In this document: positions 8,467-18,891 of the stretch, in pieces
Layout: the number at the start of each line of letters is the position of its first letter
Numbering within the stretch: position 1 is the stretch's first letter
Source of the DNA: Bacteroides reticulotermitis JCM 10512
GTDB lineage: Bacteria > Bacteroidota > Bacteroidia > Bacteroidales > Bacteroidaceae
Length of the DNA: 64,000 nucleotides
Direction of reading: 5' to 3'
Assembly (NCBI RefSeq): GCF_000517545.1
Contig: NZ_BAIV01000011.1
Location: forward strand, 62,001 to 126,000
Program-made: the position numbers and the translations under genes
The notes under the pieces: generated by a model
Databases searched by the model: none
What the model was told of the DNA's origin: nothing
The model's input: only the letters and a program-made list of their open reading frames with translations

Positions 8467-10334
8467 TTACGGTTTAGTGTAAGCTCCCGGAACCTCCAAC
8501 AGCTTGTTGGGTTCGTTAAAACGTTGGTTATCGGGCACATTTTGCTTGCCTAAGCCTGCACGCATAAGCTGCTTTAACTCGGGCAAATGATGATGATAAA
8601 TGGCACGTGGTTCTACACCATGTTTGTGGCAAAGTCCGGCTGCCATACCTACTACTTCACCCATCATACCCGTAGTACGCATCACACGTACCGTACCCAA
8701 GGCCACGTGGGTACAACTCATGTTGCGACCTGCCATAAAGAGGTTATCCACATTGCGCGAATAGAGACAGCGGTAGGGGACAGCATAAGGGTGAATCCAA
8801 CGATGCACTGTAGCCGATTTGAATTCATTGCCGGGAAAGCGCACGCTGTTCAAGCTATCGGGGAAATGAAGGTCGATACTCCAAGTAGTGGTAAACGATG
8901 CGTCCTCGTGCGCCACATTCTTATCGATATCGTCCTGCGCCAAAACATAGTCGCCTAGAAGACGGCGTGATTCACGCTTACCGAGAACGTAGGCTACCCA
9001 GTCGAGCGAACGCTCGACATACGTCTTATGGTCTTCATGGTGATTCTTCAGATAGCTCCAATTGGAGTAAATTACCAACAATCCATAGTCGCGTATGCGT
9101 TCAGCCTCGATGATTTGGTTGCGGTTCATACCCGTTTCCCACTTCCATTCGCCCATCGTTACCGACTCACAATTATCGGCACCAAAGCGAATGCCATATT
9201 CAAAACGGGGAAAAGAAGTTTTCTTCTTCATCTCCTTGCTATACCACTGTATCGAAGCTCCCATCACCATCGAGTCGGGTTGTGTGGGGGCAAGACTCTC
9301 TCCATACTCATCCCGGCCTTCACGCCCCATGGCCCAATCGGCACCAGCTAAATAACCTATGGTAGCATCGCCCGTGCAGTCACTAAAAAGAGGAGCCGCC
9401 AGTTCTGTTTGTTCTCCCGTCTCGATGTGCTGAATAGTAACCGAAGCAACACAATCACCCTGCATCGTAACGGACACAGCTCGCTGTGAAGCATAGAGGG
9501 TTATGTTGTTTTCAGCTGCTATAAAGTCTTCTTTCTTCTGATCTTCATAGTAGTCTCCCGGCTGGGCATTGCCGCCACGTTTGTGACCGAACTCACGTAT
9601 CATACGTCCCAACCCCTCGTTAGGCCCCTTTTCAATGATGCCGCCCAGATGTACACGTACTTCCGACGAATTGTTTCCACCTAGTATGGGACGGTCGTTT
9701 ACCAACGCCACCTTGCAGCCTAACCGGGCAGCCGACGTGGCGGCACACATGCCGGCTATACCACCTCCTACTACCACGAAGTCGTACGTATGGGTGGCTC
9801 GTGTGTGTTGTTGCAAGCGAGCGCGAAGTGCTGCTGTCTCTGCTCCACCCCATGTAGCGGGTTGCGCATTCGCATCGGTCGTGAGGTAGATGGCATCGCA
9901 ACGGCCATTGAAGCCTGTGAGGTCTTTCAGCGCAAGAGTTGTAATTCCGGCTTTTAGAACAACCTTTCCGGCAGACTGCCATTGCCAAGAGTTACCAATA
10001 TGTCCCAGCGTCGTTTTCAACAACTTACCACCTAAGGCCAGTCGGAATTTCCCAGGACCTTCGGCATCGGTCCAAGGCGAAGTCCAGTTATAGGTACGGG
10101 CATATACGTAGTAAGTGCCGCTTTGGGGATATTGATTTCTGCCGTAGCATCGTCCACAGGGATACCCATGCCATGTGCCATGAGATAGGGCGAACCCATT
10201 TGGTCCATGAACTGCTGGTCGAGCACCCAGCCACCTCGCCGACTGAAGCTTTCTGCCTCGACAAGCAGTTCTTGGGCTACAGCAGCAAAGGTACAGGCTA
10301 CGGCTATGCATGTTAGTAAGATTCTTTTCATCAT
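8467..10334 (-). CDS. Secreted FAD-dependent oxidoreductase with carbohydrate-binding-like N-terminus (frameshifted as sequenced)
   Basis: The protein starts at 10334 with a signal peptide cleaved near AVAQ. Residues about 20-150 resemble a CBM6/35-like beta-sandwich (VEAESFSRRGGW, then GTYYVYARTYNW). The flavin domain then begins with FVVVGGGIAGMCAATSAA (GxGxxG dinucleotide-binding) and LGGNNSSEVRVHL, and ends with a conserved helix after ALGTVRVMRTTGMMG. This matches the FAD_oxidored (PF12831-like) group. One base is missing near 10121-10124 (AAAA read as AAA): INIPK in one frame continues as SGTYYVYA in the next. Repaired length is about 622 aa. An exported flavoenzyme between a DUF4832-type protein and an alpha-galactosidase suggests oxidation of a sugar in the periplasm; substrate and electron acceptor are unknown. 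Confidence 0.8.
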
Positions 10335-10352
10335 AGCACAACGTTTTTAATA

Positions 10353-11954
10353 TTATTGAATAGTTATATCACCTACTTTAACCCAACCTTTGAGAGTCTG
10401 ATTCTCATCGCGGGCTGAGATTAAAATACCGATGGCATTCTCTTTGGTAGTATCAACCAGCCCTACTGCCCACGTGTAGGTACCTGCGGCTACATCCGTG
10501 AGTTTGATGTTGCTCGTGTAGGTTTTGGGCTTTCCTTTCATCCAAGTCGAAATATCGGCTTTTTCTTCTATATAGATGCGAACGGGTTCCTCTGTACTCT
10601 TGTCGAGTAATGCAATAGCTAACTTGTACTTGTCACCGTATTGCCGCAGATTGGTGGGACAGTAACCCCAACCCAAGTTCGACCAACGATGAGTAAGTGA
10701 TACGCTACCGCCACTACGGGCCGTAGTAGGAATAGACAGACGATCGGGATAAAGGCGATAACCACCTTCGGCTATAAACTCCTCTACCAAGTGAAAAGCG
10801 GTGTTGAACCAAGAGTGAGTTTCACCTGTGTTTACATTGGTATCGAAACGGAGATCCATCATGTTGACATAACCACCCTTCGCTTCATCATATTCCCCCT
10901 GCCGCACCTCGGCGAAATTCTTATAACCGTCACCGGCAATAGAACCACCGTGCGATGATTCGACCCAGCCACCTTCCATAATAATGGGAACGACACCGTG
11001 GTATGTTGTAGTAATGCCACGCTCCCAATCTTTATAATATTGCTTCATACCGAAGGCATCATGACGCAAGCAGAAACCCTTAGCTACGGCGCGTTTCACC
11101 ATATCGGCGGCTACACCGGTATCGGCATCACTAAATCCTTTGTTACCCAGTAAGCAGCGGTGATAGTTGATCATAATGGGCACTTTGGTGAAGAGCCGCG
11201 ACATGACGTCGGTAATCCACTCGAATACAGCTTGTTTGGGAGTTTCATCGCCTGTGGAGTATTTCAGGGTGTGAGTTTCGCCCCATTGTCCCAAGCCGAA
11301 ACCACTCACGAATTGCGTGACATCCGGATCGTTGTACTTGGCTGCAAAGGCAGTGAGGAACTCCTCATACTCCTTCTGAAAGATGGGATCGTCGGGATAG
11401 GGTGTCCATACGTTCACACTCCCCGTGGTGGTGGTGAACCCTTCAGCACCAGCCTCTTTTACATAAGCGGGGCAGGCGTCATCGTGCTTATCCCGGCTAT
11501 CGCATACAAAGGTGAAAGCGAGTTTCAAATTGCGTTCCTTAGCTCCTTCCACCAGCATACGGAACCGCTTGGCCGGTCCGGTCTGTAGCGTCTCATCCCA
11601 TACATATTTCCCCCTTTCAGGGTTGAAATTACTCCAGAGACCACGTACGTAAAGGGTACTTCCATAGTCAGATACCTTTACAGTACCTTCGGATGATTCA
11701 AAGTTATCGTAAAGATCCCAGAAGTTCATCATCATGCCATCTCCAATACCCGAGTAGATAACCCAACCATTCATCGGGTTACGCAGCAGTTTGTAGCGTT
11801 CGGGCTTGATGTTGACAATGGTGTTGCCTTCGATGTTCCAACTATGGTCGGTGACAAGGGCATCATCATCCGAACAAGCAGTGCTAATGAAAGGCGTAGT
11901 AGCCAACAGACACAGCGACAAGGCTTTGATGCTGTTTTTGATTATTTTGTTCAT
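10353..11954 (-). CDS. DUF4832-type lipoprotein, candidate TIM-barrel glycosidase (copy 1)
   Basis: Lipoprotein of 533 aa. The lipobox ISTAC is followed by SDDDA, the acidic pattern of the Bacteroides surface-export signal, so it is probably on the cell surface. It resembles proteins annotated with DUF4832/DUF4874. Shared with its paralogue at 18892-20448 are NPMNGWVIY, the YPDD motif, LGQWGETHT, INYHR and IIMEGGW. The two glutamates Glu226 and Glu327 are about 100 residues apart and followed or preceded by glycine and aromatic residues, as acid/base and nucleophile are in clan GH-A enzymes. A C-terminal beta domain (about 420-533) ends the protein. The activity is an inference; no characterised relative is known to me. 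Confidence 0.75.
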   Translation of the reverse strand: MNKIIKNSIKALSLCLLATTPFISTACSDDDALVTDHSWNIEGNTIVNIKPERYKLLRNPMNGWVIYSGIGDGMMMNFWDLYDNFESSEGTVKVSDYGSTLYVRGLWSNFNPERGKYVWDETLQTGPAKRFRMLVEGAKERNLKLAFTFVCDSRDKHDDACPAYVKEAGAEGFTTTTGSVNVWTPYPDDPIFQKEYEEFLTAFAAKYNDPDVTQFVSGFGLGQWGETHTLKYSTGDETPKQAVFEWITDVMSRLFTKVPIMINYHRCLLGNKGFSDADTGVAADMVKRAVAKGFCLRHDAFGMKQYYKDWERGITTTYHGVVPIIMEGGWVESSHGGSIAGDGYKNFAEVRQGEYDEAKGGYVNMMDLRFDTNVNTGETHSWFNTAFHLVEEFIAEGGYRLYPDRLSIPTTARSGGSVSLTHRWSNLGWGYCPTNLRQYGDKYKLAIALLDKSTEEPVRIYIEEKADISTWMKGKPKTYTSNIKLTDVAAGTYTWAVGLVDTTKENAIGILISARDENQTLKGWVKVGDITIQ

Positions 11955-12043
11955 GGAATATATGTCGTTTATTGTTATTATTTAAAGATAGCGTAAGAAG
12001 TGAAGTGATTGAGATTCCACTTCTTACGCTGTTCACATTAAAT

Positions 12044-13686
12044 TTAGTTCGTATCGAAAAGTACCGTGTTGTTCTCCAAGTTCACCACCACGTAGTTACA
12101 CCTTCGGGTATAAGGAAATAAGCATAGCGGTTATTGCTTTGACCTGTTACAGCACTCTCTACTTTGCCTGCCACTACCTCCGTATATCCGTTGTAACTAT
12201 TGCGAATAGCGTCAGCTGTAGAACCTACGAACCATCCGTTGTTGGCATATCGCAACGTACTGAAGTTCACCCAACCGGAATTTGTCTTTCCATAGTTATC
12301 CTTGTATTCATTGCGAGGCAATACTTCACCTTTATAAACAAAGACTTTCGGATTGGCAGTACTCTGAATGAGGTTATACTTCACTTGGCAGTACTTGAGG
12401 CTTTTCCCAGTTTCTTCGTCAGTACCCGAATCGTAAGCAAAGCTATTGAAACCACCATACATATGCAGTACATTGAGTTCTTGACTCCATGGGTTTTTCC
12501 CCAGTTCGGTATTGTTGAATGATACGGTGAGCGGTTTCAGATCGGTAGCAGCCGAATAGATGGTAATGGATTTCTCTTCCTTATTCAATACGATGCGGTA
12601 AGTACCATCGGACGGAATGGTCCAATACTGTTTATCTACTTTGCTGATGAGTACTTGCCCGAACGTTGCCAGCTGCCCATCCTCGATGTCGTGGTTATCG
12701 ACTATTTCCGGTACAATAGCCATCGCTTGCTCTCCTTCGAAGGTCAGCGGGATGTAGAGACTACCAGCTTTCAGTTCACCACGCCAAGCATAAAGTTGAT
12801 CGTTTTCGAAGGTTTGAACCATCTCAATCTGTTCCCCACCCACAGCGCTACCAGCCAGGAATAGTTGGTCGGCTTCAACTACCGCACCCGCTTCAACTAT
12901 CTTCACGGTCTGTTTGCTCATGTTGACGGTAATGCGATAGGTCGCTGCAGATGGAATCACCCACGAATTAGCTTCGGTGCGGTCGGCTATGACGCTCGCC
13001 ATCTCACTGGTGGTAATGGAAGCATCAGCAGTCTCCGGTCCAATGGCATTCAACTCGTCGGCATAGTCAACAGGGAAGTTAATCTTACCGGCAGCCAAAG
13101 CTCCTTCGTAGCTATAAATTCGATTTGTCTCGTCTTTCAGCGTCATCTTAACATTATCGTCGCCTACAGCGGTTCCTCCCACATAGAGAATATCGGCTTT
13201 ATACTGTTTAGGGCCATAAGTTTTGAACTTCAAAGTAGCAGTAGCAATATCGGGCACCGTAAGGCGGGGACCTTCAAAGTTGGCTGTGACAGTGAATAGT
13301 ACTTCGCCAATGGTACTGGTGGTGAGGCCGAAGTGGTCGACCAGCATTTCCTGCATCTCGCGGTTCGTGTACGAGCGCAGGAATTCGCCATCGTCATCAA
13401 ACTCCTTGATGTTCTCGGCATCGCTACCGATAAGCTGTATCTCGTATTTATAAGTCGTGATGTAATCTTCACCAAAATCGTGAGCGGTGCTCCACTTCAG
13501 CGTAAAAGCTGTTTCATTGGGTTTGCTCTCATCGAGCTTAATATATTCACCCGAAGGAGTCAACTCAATCTCCGAATGGTTGCGTGAGGCGGTATTGTCT
13601 ATATCCTCTTCGCACGAGGTAACCAGCATACTCATTATTCCCACAGCCACCAAACCAAGGTTTCTATATAAATGCGCTGTTTTCAT
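12044..13686 (-). CDS. SusE/SusF-like surface glycan-binding lipoprotein (C-terminal frameshift as sequenced)
   Basis: Outer-membrane lipoprotein thought to bind starch-like or other glycans at the cell surface. Lipobox VTSC is followed by EEDID, an acidic surface-export pattern. An SusE-type N-terminal Ig-like domain lies at about 35-155 (FTLKWSTAHDFGEDY). Two or three SusF-type repeats follow, with similar starts at LYVGGTAVGDDN and LFLAGSAVGGEQ. The uninterrupted frame stops at 12082 after FLIPEGVTTWW. However, the neighbouring frame gives NYVVVNLENNTVLFDTN and stops at 12044, exactly the beta-strand ending these domains usually have. The 12044-13686 span is one base short of whole codons, so I extend it with a single-base loss near 12098-12104 (about 547 aa). 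Confidence 0.82.
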
Positions 13687-13706
13687 GTTCGTAATAGTTT
13701 ATAAGA

Positions 13707-15427
13707 TTAATAACCCGGATTGTTAGGCAATAAATTGGGACATAACTCTACATCGTGTGTAGGCAGCGGCCACAAGTATTCGCGTTCGGGGAAGATACGC
13801 TTCGCTCCCTGCGAACAATAACCGGCATTAAAGAGAGCGGCAAAGTCCGCCAAACCATCGTCATCGATCTGTGGAGTCATTCCCCAGAACCAGAGGTTCT
13901 TATTCACCACATTGTTCAGCAATTCGGTAGGGTTGATAAGCATGATGTAATTATAACCATTCAGCGCTTTCCCTGCCAACTTCCAACGCATCAAGTCTTG
14001 CAGACGTTGGTTCTCCATGGCAAACTCCATGCGACGCTCTATACGCACGGCACGGCGTAATTCCGCTTGACCGGTAGCAGTCACCGCAGGATAGCTATCA
14101 GTAGCTGTTACATCCACACCATAAGCACGGGCACGTACCATATTAACAGCCTTCAGCACACTGTCGTCAATCAGATTCTGCTCTATCATAGCTTCGGCAT
14201 AAATCAGCAGTACGTCGGCATAGCGCATTATGATGTAATCTTGCTCTACCTTTTGGTCTACTGCCCAAGTAGCATCAATGCCTTTCTTCCACAACAACCC
14301 GGTATATGAACTATATTGATTCACGATGCGAGTATCCTGGTTGCTTTGTGCCTTACCTGTCGTGTAGTTCATCACGGTTTTAGCAGCGGGACTGGGATCG
14401 TATTCGAAGCCACAGTGCTCGGTGTTGAACTCAACGATGGTCATTGTACAACGCGGGTCACGGTTCTTGAAAGGGTTGCGAGGATCAAATAACTGAGACT
14501 CGTCGATAGGCAGTCCGTCGGTACAAAGGTACGAAGCCAAGAGATCCCATGAGGGATTGTACGAGCCATATCCTCCGGCATTACGAGGAAGACCATTCTT
14601 CACAATCCAAGCGTCGAGCATCACTTCGCTTTCAATAGAGCGAGGCAATACGAAGACCTTCTCATCATTCAGCTTCGTACTCTGTTTGAAAAGTTTAGCA
14701 TAGTCGGGCTCCAAAGAATAGAGTTTAAGATCCATGCAAGCCTTAGCGGCTTTAGCAGCGACCTCATAGTCTTCCATATAGAGGGCAAAGCGAGCTTTCA
14801 TCGCTAGGGCGCACCTTTGGTGGGGTGGATATTTTCTTCCTTTCCATAACTTTCGGGCAAACCGGCAATGGCTTTATCAAAATCAGCATACACCAAAGGA
14901 AGTACTTCTGCTTTAGGCTTGCGACCGCGTTGTAAAGCTTCGGAAATGGTAATGGTTTCATCCTGATAGGGTACATCGCCATAGAAGAATACCAGTTCGG
15001 CATACTTACAGGCACGGCAGAAGTAAGCCTCCCCGGCATAACGATTGTAAACCTCCTCCGTCACAACACCTTTTGCTTTGTGAATATTTTCAAGCATGGT
15101 GTTGGCACGGGCAATGAGTTTAAATGATTGTTGCCACAAAGCATATACTTCGTACTGCTGACCGTTCATGGTTCCATCAAGCACGGTTCCACCACTTCCG
15201 GGGTTACGATTGGTTTGCCGATAGGTTGTGTTGTCCGACCATTGTTCGGACGAACTAAGGGGTTCTTGCCAATAACCCAAAATATAGAAATCATTGGCAG
15301 CCATACGCAATTCTGTTTCGGATGTGTACCACGACTCGGTATTACCTTGCGATTTGGGTACCAAGTCCATGCTCTCGCAAGCAGCAAGACTCAGGCACAT
15401 TCCGGCTAATAATATTTTTGTTTTCAT
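13707..15427 (-). CDS. SusD/RagB-like outer-membrane lipoprotein (frameshifted as sequenced)
   Basis: Glycan-binding lid of the SusC importer. The lipobox LAAC (residues 14-17) is followed by ESMDL. The N-terminal SusD domain includes AGEAYFCRACKYAELVFFYG, a TPR helix typical of the family, and the C-terminal RagB domain ends at DVELCPNLLPNNPGY. The 1721-nt span needs one more base; the frame breaks at about 14810, where TKGA is followed in another frame by ALAMKARFALYMEDY (one G lost in GCGGCC). Repaired length is about 573 aa. It lies 17 bp after the STN-SusC and clearly forms its partner. Confidence 0.9.
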
Positions 15428-15444
15428 ATTCTATTCCAGTTTAT

Positions 15445-18400
15445 TTAAAAGTTAACTTGTACACCCATTACCAAAGAGGTGGTAATAGGATAAGCCGAGG
15501 TACCCATTTCAGGGTCCCAACCATCGGGGAAATTGCTCAAGCAGAAGAGGTCACTAGCGCTCACATAGAAGCGGGCGCGGTTTATACCCACTTTTTGTAT
15601 CCAACTCTTAGGAAGGGTATAACCTAGTGTGACGTTCTTCAAACGGAAGTATGAACCATTGAACATCCAGTAGTTAGAAGTCGTGTAGTTGTTGCTCTTC
15701 GATACGTTCGAAAGACGGGGGTACTTGGCTAACAAATTCTCCTCATCGGTATTGAAGGGACTCCAATACTTATTCTCGAGAATGGCCGGTACGTTACCGT
15801 AGTTATCACGCAGAGGTTGCACCATAGAAGTAGAGAGATAAGCATTCTGCTTGCCAATACCTTGGAAAGCCAGACTTAAATCAACACCTTTGTACGAAGC
15901 ATTGAATGTTCCACCATACTGGAAGCGAGGCAGTGAGTTGCCCAAGGGTACACGGTCGTATTCGGGACTGATTATGCCATCGGGTACTCCATTGGGACCG
16001 CTGATGTCACGATACTTCAAGTCACCCACCGTAACGGTAGTACTCGTGCGAGCCGAGTTATTCACTTCTTCTTGTGTTTGATAAATGCCTTCGCACACAT
16101 ACCCATAGAATTCATTGAAGAGCACACCGGCACGTTTTATCTTCCCACCGCTGATTTGCTCACCATCATTCATATAGTCAATCTTTGAGAGGAAGTCTGA
16201 GTAATTCACATTGATGCCATACTTAAAATCACCTATCTGGTCGTTCCATGCTAATTCGATATCATAACCATGAGTAGACATCTTACCGGCATTCGTACTA
16301 GGGCTGTTATAACCCATGAAGTAGGGAATCTCAATATTCAGCAACATGTCTTTAGTCTCTTTCCAATAGTAATCGAAGTGGAACTGCAAACGGTTGTTAA
16401 AGAAGTTCGCATCCAGACCTAAGTCGGTACTCGTAGTCGTTTCCCACGTAATATCTTCTACAGCCAACACTGCAGGGCGAGCTGTTTTGTCAGAAATAAC
16501 ACTGCCATCAGCCATGTAGAAAAGCGAATTACCAAAGCTCATCAAAGCAATGTAGGGGAAGTAGTTACTGCCGATACGTTCGTTACCCAGCATACCCCAT
16601 GAACCACGCAACTTCAGGAATGAGAGCCAATCCAGTTTGAGGCTCTTCATGAACTTCTCTTCACTCACCACCCAACCAGCCGAGAATGAAGGGAAGGTAC
16701 CCCAACGATACCCTTTGGCAAAACGTGAACTACCATCGTGACGCACATTGGCTTGGAACAGGTAGCGATCGGCATACGAGTAGATGACACGACCAAAAAC
16801 CGAGTTTGAAGTATACTCGGAACCTGTACCGCTATTGGTTTGGAAATCTTCCGAACCGATATTGAGGTAAGGATAAGCGGTAAGTTCGTATTTATCGCGG
16901 GCAGCACCGAGGCTTTCGCTCTTCATGTAGTAGTTTTCGAAACCAGCCATCACGGTGAGGTTGTGTTTACCAAAGGTCCCCATGTAGTTGGCAATAGCCT
17001 GGCTAGTGACGTTGTAATCGTCGTTGCGAGTTTCAGTCAGCGAATTGGTGGTCCAAGTGCTTCCGGAGTCAAAATAACCGCCAAAGGTTTCGGGGTCATC
17101 GGCTAGGGTGTATCCGCATGAATTCCTAAATGCTTTCTTCTTTTGATAATTGATGAAGGGGGATACAATACCCGAGATGCTTAATCCTTTGATAGGCTTG
17201 AAGGTTAGCGAACCTTTACCTGCCACCTGCGTACTATGAGCTACCGAACTACCACCGGCTACAAGCAATCCGTAGGGGTTTGCGCCACTCTTACCCGAAG
17301 CCAAGCGACCATCGCTCCAAGTAGCCGGATAAATGGCGGGCATCTTACGCATGGTATCGAATGGGTCGTAGTTTGTGGCGGTACTCTTCGCGTGACGGAT
17401 ATTCACATCTATCTGAGCACTGAGTTTATCATTGATATTAAAGTCGTTGTTCGAACGAAACATATAGCGTTGGAAGCCTCGACCATCGTAAAGGCCATCT
17501 ACTTCGTCATACGAAAGGGTAGCCACCGACTTGACCGCCTCGTTACCACCCGATACAGAAAGGGTGTGAGTCATACGGGGAGCGCTCGATTTCAAAATCA
17601 AATCAGTCCAATCGGTTATGGGATAGTTGTTGGGATCGGTAGCGTTATATTTCACCCAGTTCTTGGTTTTATCAGCTGTATATTCTTGAAAAAAACCTCC
17701 GGTAGGATTGTCATTGTAATTCAGCTCGTTGCTCATTTCCAAGTAGCGGGTAACACCTACCATACTCGGTTGTTTAGTCGGGATTTCCCAACCAAATTCA
17801 GCATTATACTTTAGGTTAATTTTACCAGTATCGTTGCCGCGCTTAGTAGTAACCAGGATAACACCGGCCGCCGCTTTCGACCCATAGATACTAGCAGCCG
17901 CTGCATCTTTCAGTACGGAGATACTCTCTACATCATTAGAATTCACATAGTCGAGCGAACTTTGCACACCGTCTACAATCACCAGCGGACTCGATTCGCC
18001 CATAGTGGTAATACCACGCACACGGATAGAGGCAGCACCTGCACCCGGAGCCGAGTTGTTACGCGTCACCATCACCCCCGAGAGCGTTCCTTGCAAAGCA
18101 TTGGAGAGCATCGCTGTGCGTTTGTTTACCAGTTCTTCTCCCTTTACGGCTGATACCGCACCGGTGAGGTCTTTCTTCTTTACCACACCGTAACCGATAA
18201 CAACTACTTCGTTGAGTGCCTTGCTAGACTCTTCCATGACTATGACATACCTGTTCTTGCTATCTATCCGCACAACTTTATCTACATAGCCTACATAGCT
18301 GATGAGTAGTTCGCTACCTTCGGCAGCATCTATTTGAAACTTGCCATCAAGATCGGTAATGGTAGCTGCATTACTATCCTTCACACGAACTGTAGCACCG

Positions 18401-18834
18401 ATCATCGGAAGCTCTGTTTCATCAACTACCTCGCCTGATATTCGCTTCGCTTTTTTCACTTGCGTAGCCCGACTCTTAGAAGGATTAGCAGTGATCGTTA
18501 CCTGACGATTCTGAATGTGATACTTCAAATCAGCTAGCCGACATACTTCCGCCAATATTACATTGATCGTCTTACCTTGCAATTCGATATTCACCTTGTT
18601 GTCAAGACGATCTTTCACTAGCTGATCATAGACAAAAACATATTTGCTATGTTTCTCAATGTAGTCGAACACTTGTTTCACAGTCGAATCTTCGGCTTTG
18701 AGGATGTACATCCCATTCACCTGTTCGATCGAAACAGTCGACGCGCTAGAATAAGTGGGCAGAGAAAGCAGCCCAGCCAGACAGAAAGCTTTAACAAAAC
18801 TTACTGCTGTAGTTGCGATTGTTTTTCGATTCAT
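15445..18834 (-). CDS. SusC-like TonB-dependent receptor with STN domain
   Basis: Intact 1129-aa outer-membrane importer. A signal peptide is followed by an STN domain at about 40-100 (DSTVKQVFDYIEKHSKYVFV), a carboxypeptidase-regulatory-like domain at about 130-205 (GEVVDETELPMIGATVRVKD), a TonB-box-like LNEVVVIGYG, a plug with SPLVIVDGVQSSLDYVNSND and a 22-strand-type barrel ending in aromatic-rich VMGVQVNF. The STN domain fits control through the FecR and sigma genes at 20594-22191, two genes upstream. It is followed at once by its SusD. It differs in sequence from the other three SusC proteins here, so a different glycan is likely. Confidence 0.95.
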   Translation of the reverse strand: MNRKTIATTAVSFVKAFCLAGLLSLPTYSSASTVSIEQVNGMYILKAEDSTVKQVFDYIEKHSKYVFVYDQLVKDRLDNKVNIELQGKTINVILAEVCRLADLKYHIQNRQVTITANPSKSRATQVKKAKRISGEVVDETELPMIGATVRVKDSNAATITDLDGKFQIDAAEGSELLISYVGYVDKVVRIDSKNRYVIVMEESSKALNEVVVIGYGVVKKKDLTGAVSAVKGEELVNKRTAMLSNALQGTLSGVMVTRNNSAPGAGAASIRVRGITTMGESSPLVIVDGVQSSLDYVNSNDVESISVLKDAAAASIYGSKAAAGVILVTTKRGNDTGKINLKYNAEFGWEIPTKQPSMVGVTRYLEMSNELNYNDNPTGGFFQEYTADKTKNWVKYNATDPNNYPITDWTDLILKSSAPRMTHTLSVSGGNEAVKSVATLSYDEVDGLYDGRGFQRYMFRSNNDFNINDKLSAQIDVNIRHAKSTATNYDPFDTMRKMPAIYPATWSDGRLASGKSGANPYGLLVAGGSSVAHSTQVAGKGSLTFKPIKGLSISGIVSPFINYQKKKAFRNSCGYTLADDPETFGGYFDSGSTWTTNSLTETRNDDYNVTSQAIANYMGTFGKHNLTVMAGFENYYMKSESLGAARDKYELTAYPYLNIGSEDFQTNSGTGSEYTSNSVFGRVIYSYADRYLFQANVRHDGSSRFAKGYRWGTFPSFSAGWVVSEEKFMKSLKLDWLSFLKLRGSWGMLGNERIGSNYFPYIALMSFGNSLFYMADGSVISDKTARPAVLAVEDITWETTTSTDLGLDANFFNNRLQFHFDYYWKETKDMLLNIEIPYFMGYNSPSTNAGKMSTHGYDIELAWNDQIGDFKYGINVNYSDFLSKIDYMNDGEQISGGKIKRAGVLFNEFYGYVCEGIYQTQEEVNNSARTSTTVTVGDLKYRDISGPNGVPDGIISPEYDRVPLGNSLPRFQYGGTFNASYKGVDLSLAFQGIGKQNAYLSTSMVQPLRDNYGNVPAILENKYWSPFNTDEENLLAKYPRLSNVSKSNNYTTSNYWMFNGSYFRLKNVTLGYTLPKSWIQKVGINRARFYVSASDLFCLSNFPDGWDPEMGTSAYPITTSLVMGVQVNF

Positions 18835-18891
18835 AATATTAAGATTGATAAGTAATTTCTATCGCATGGCGATTTATTATTAATGTACTAG

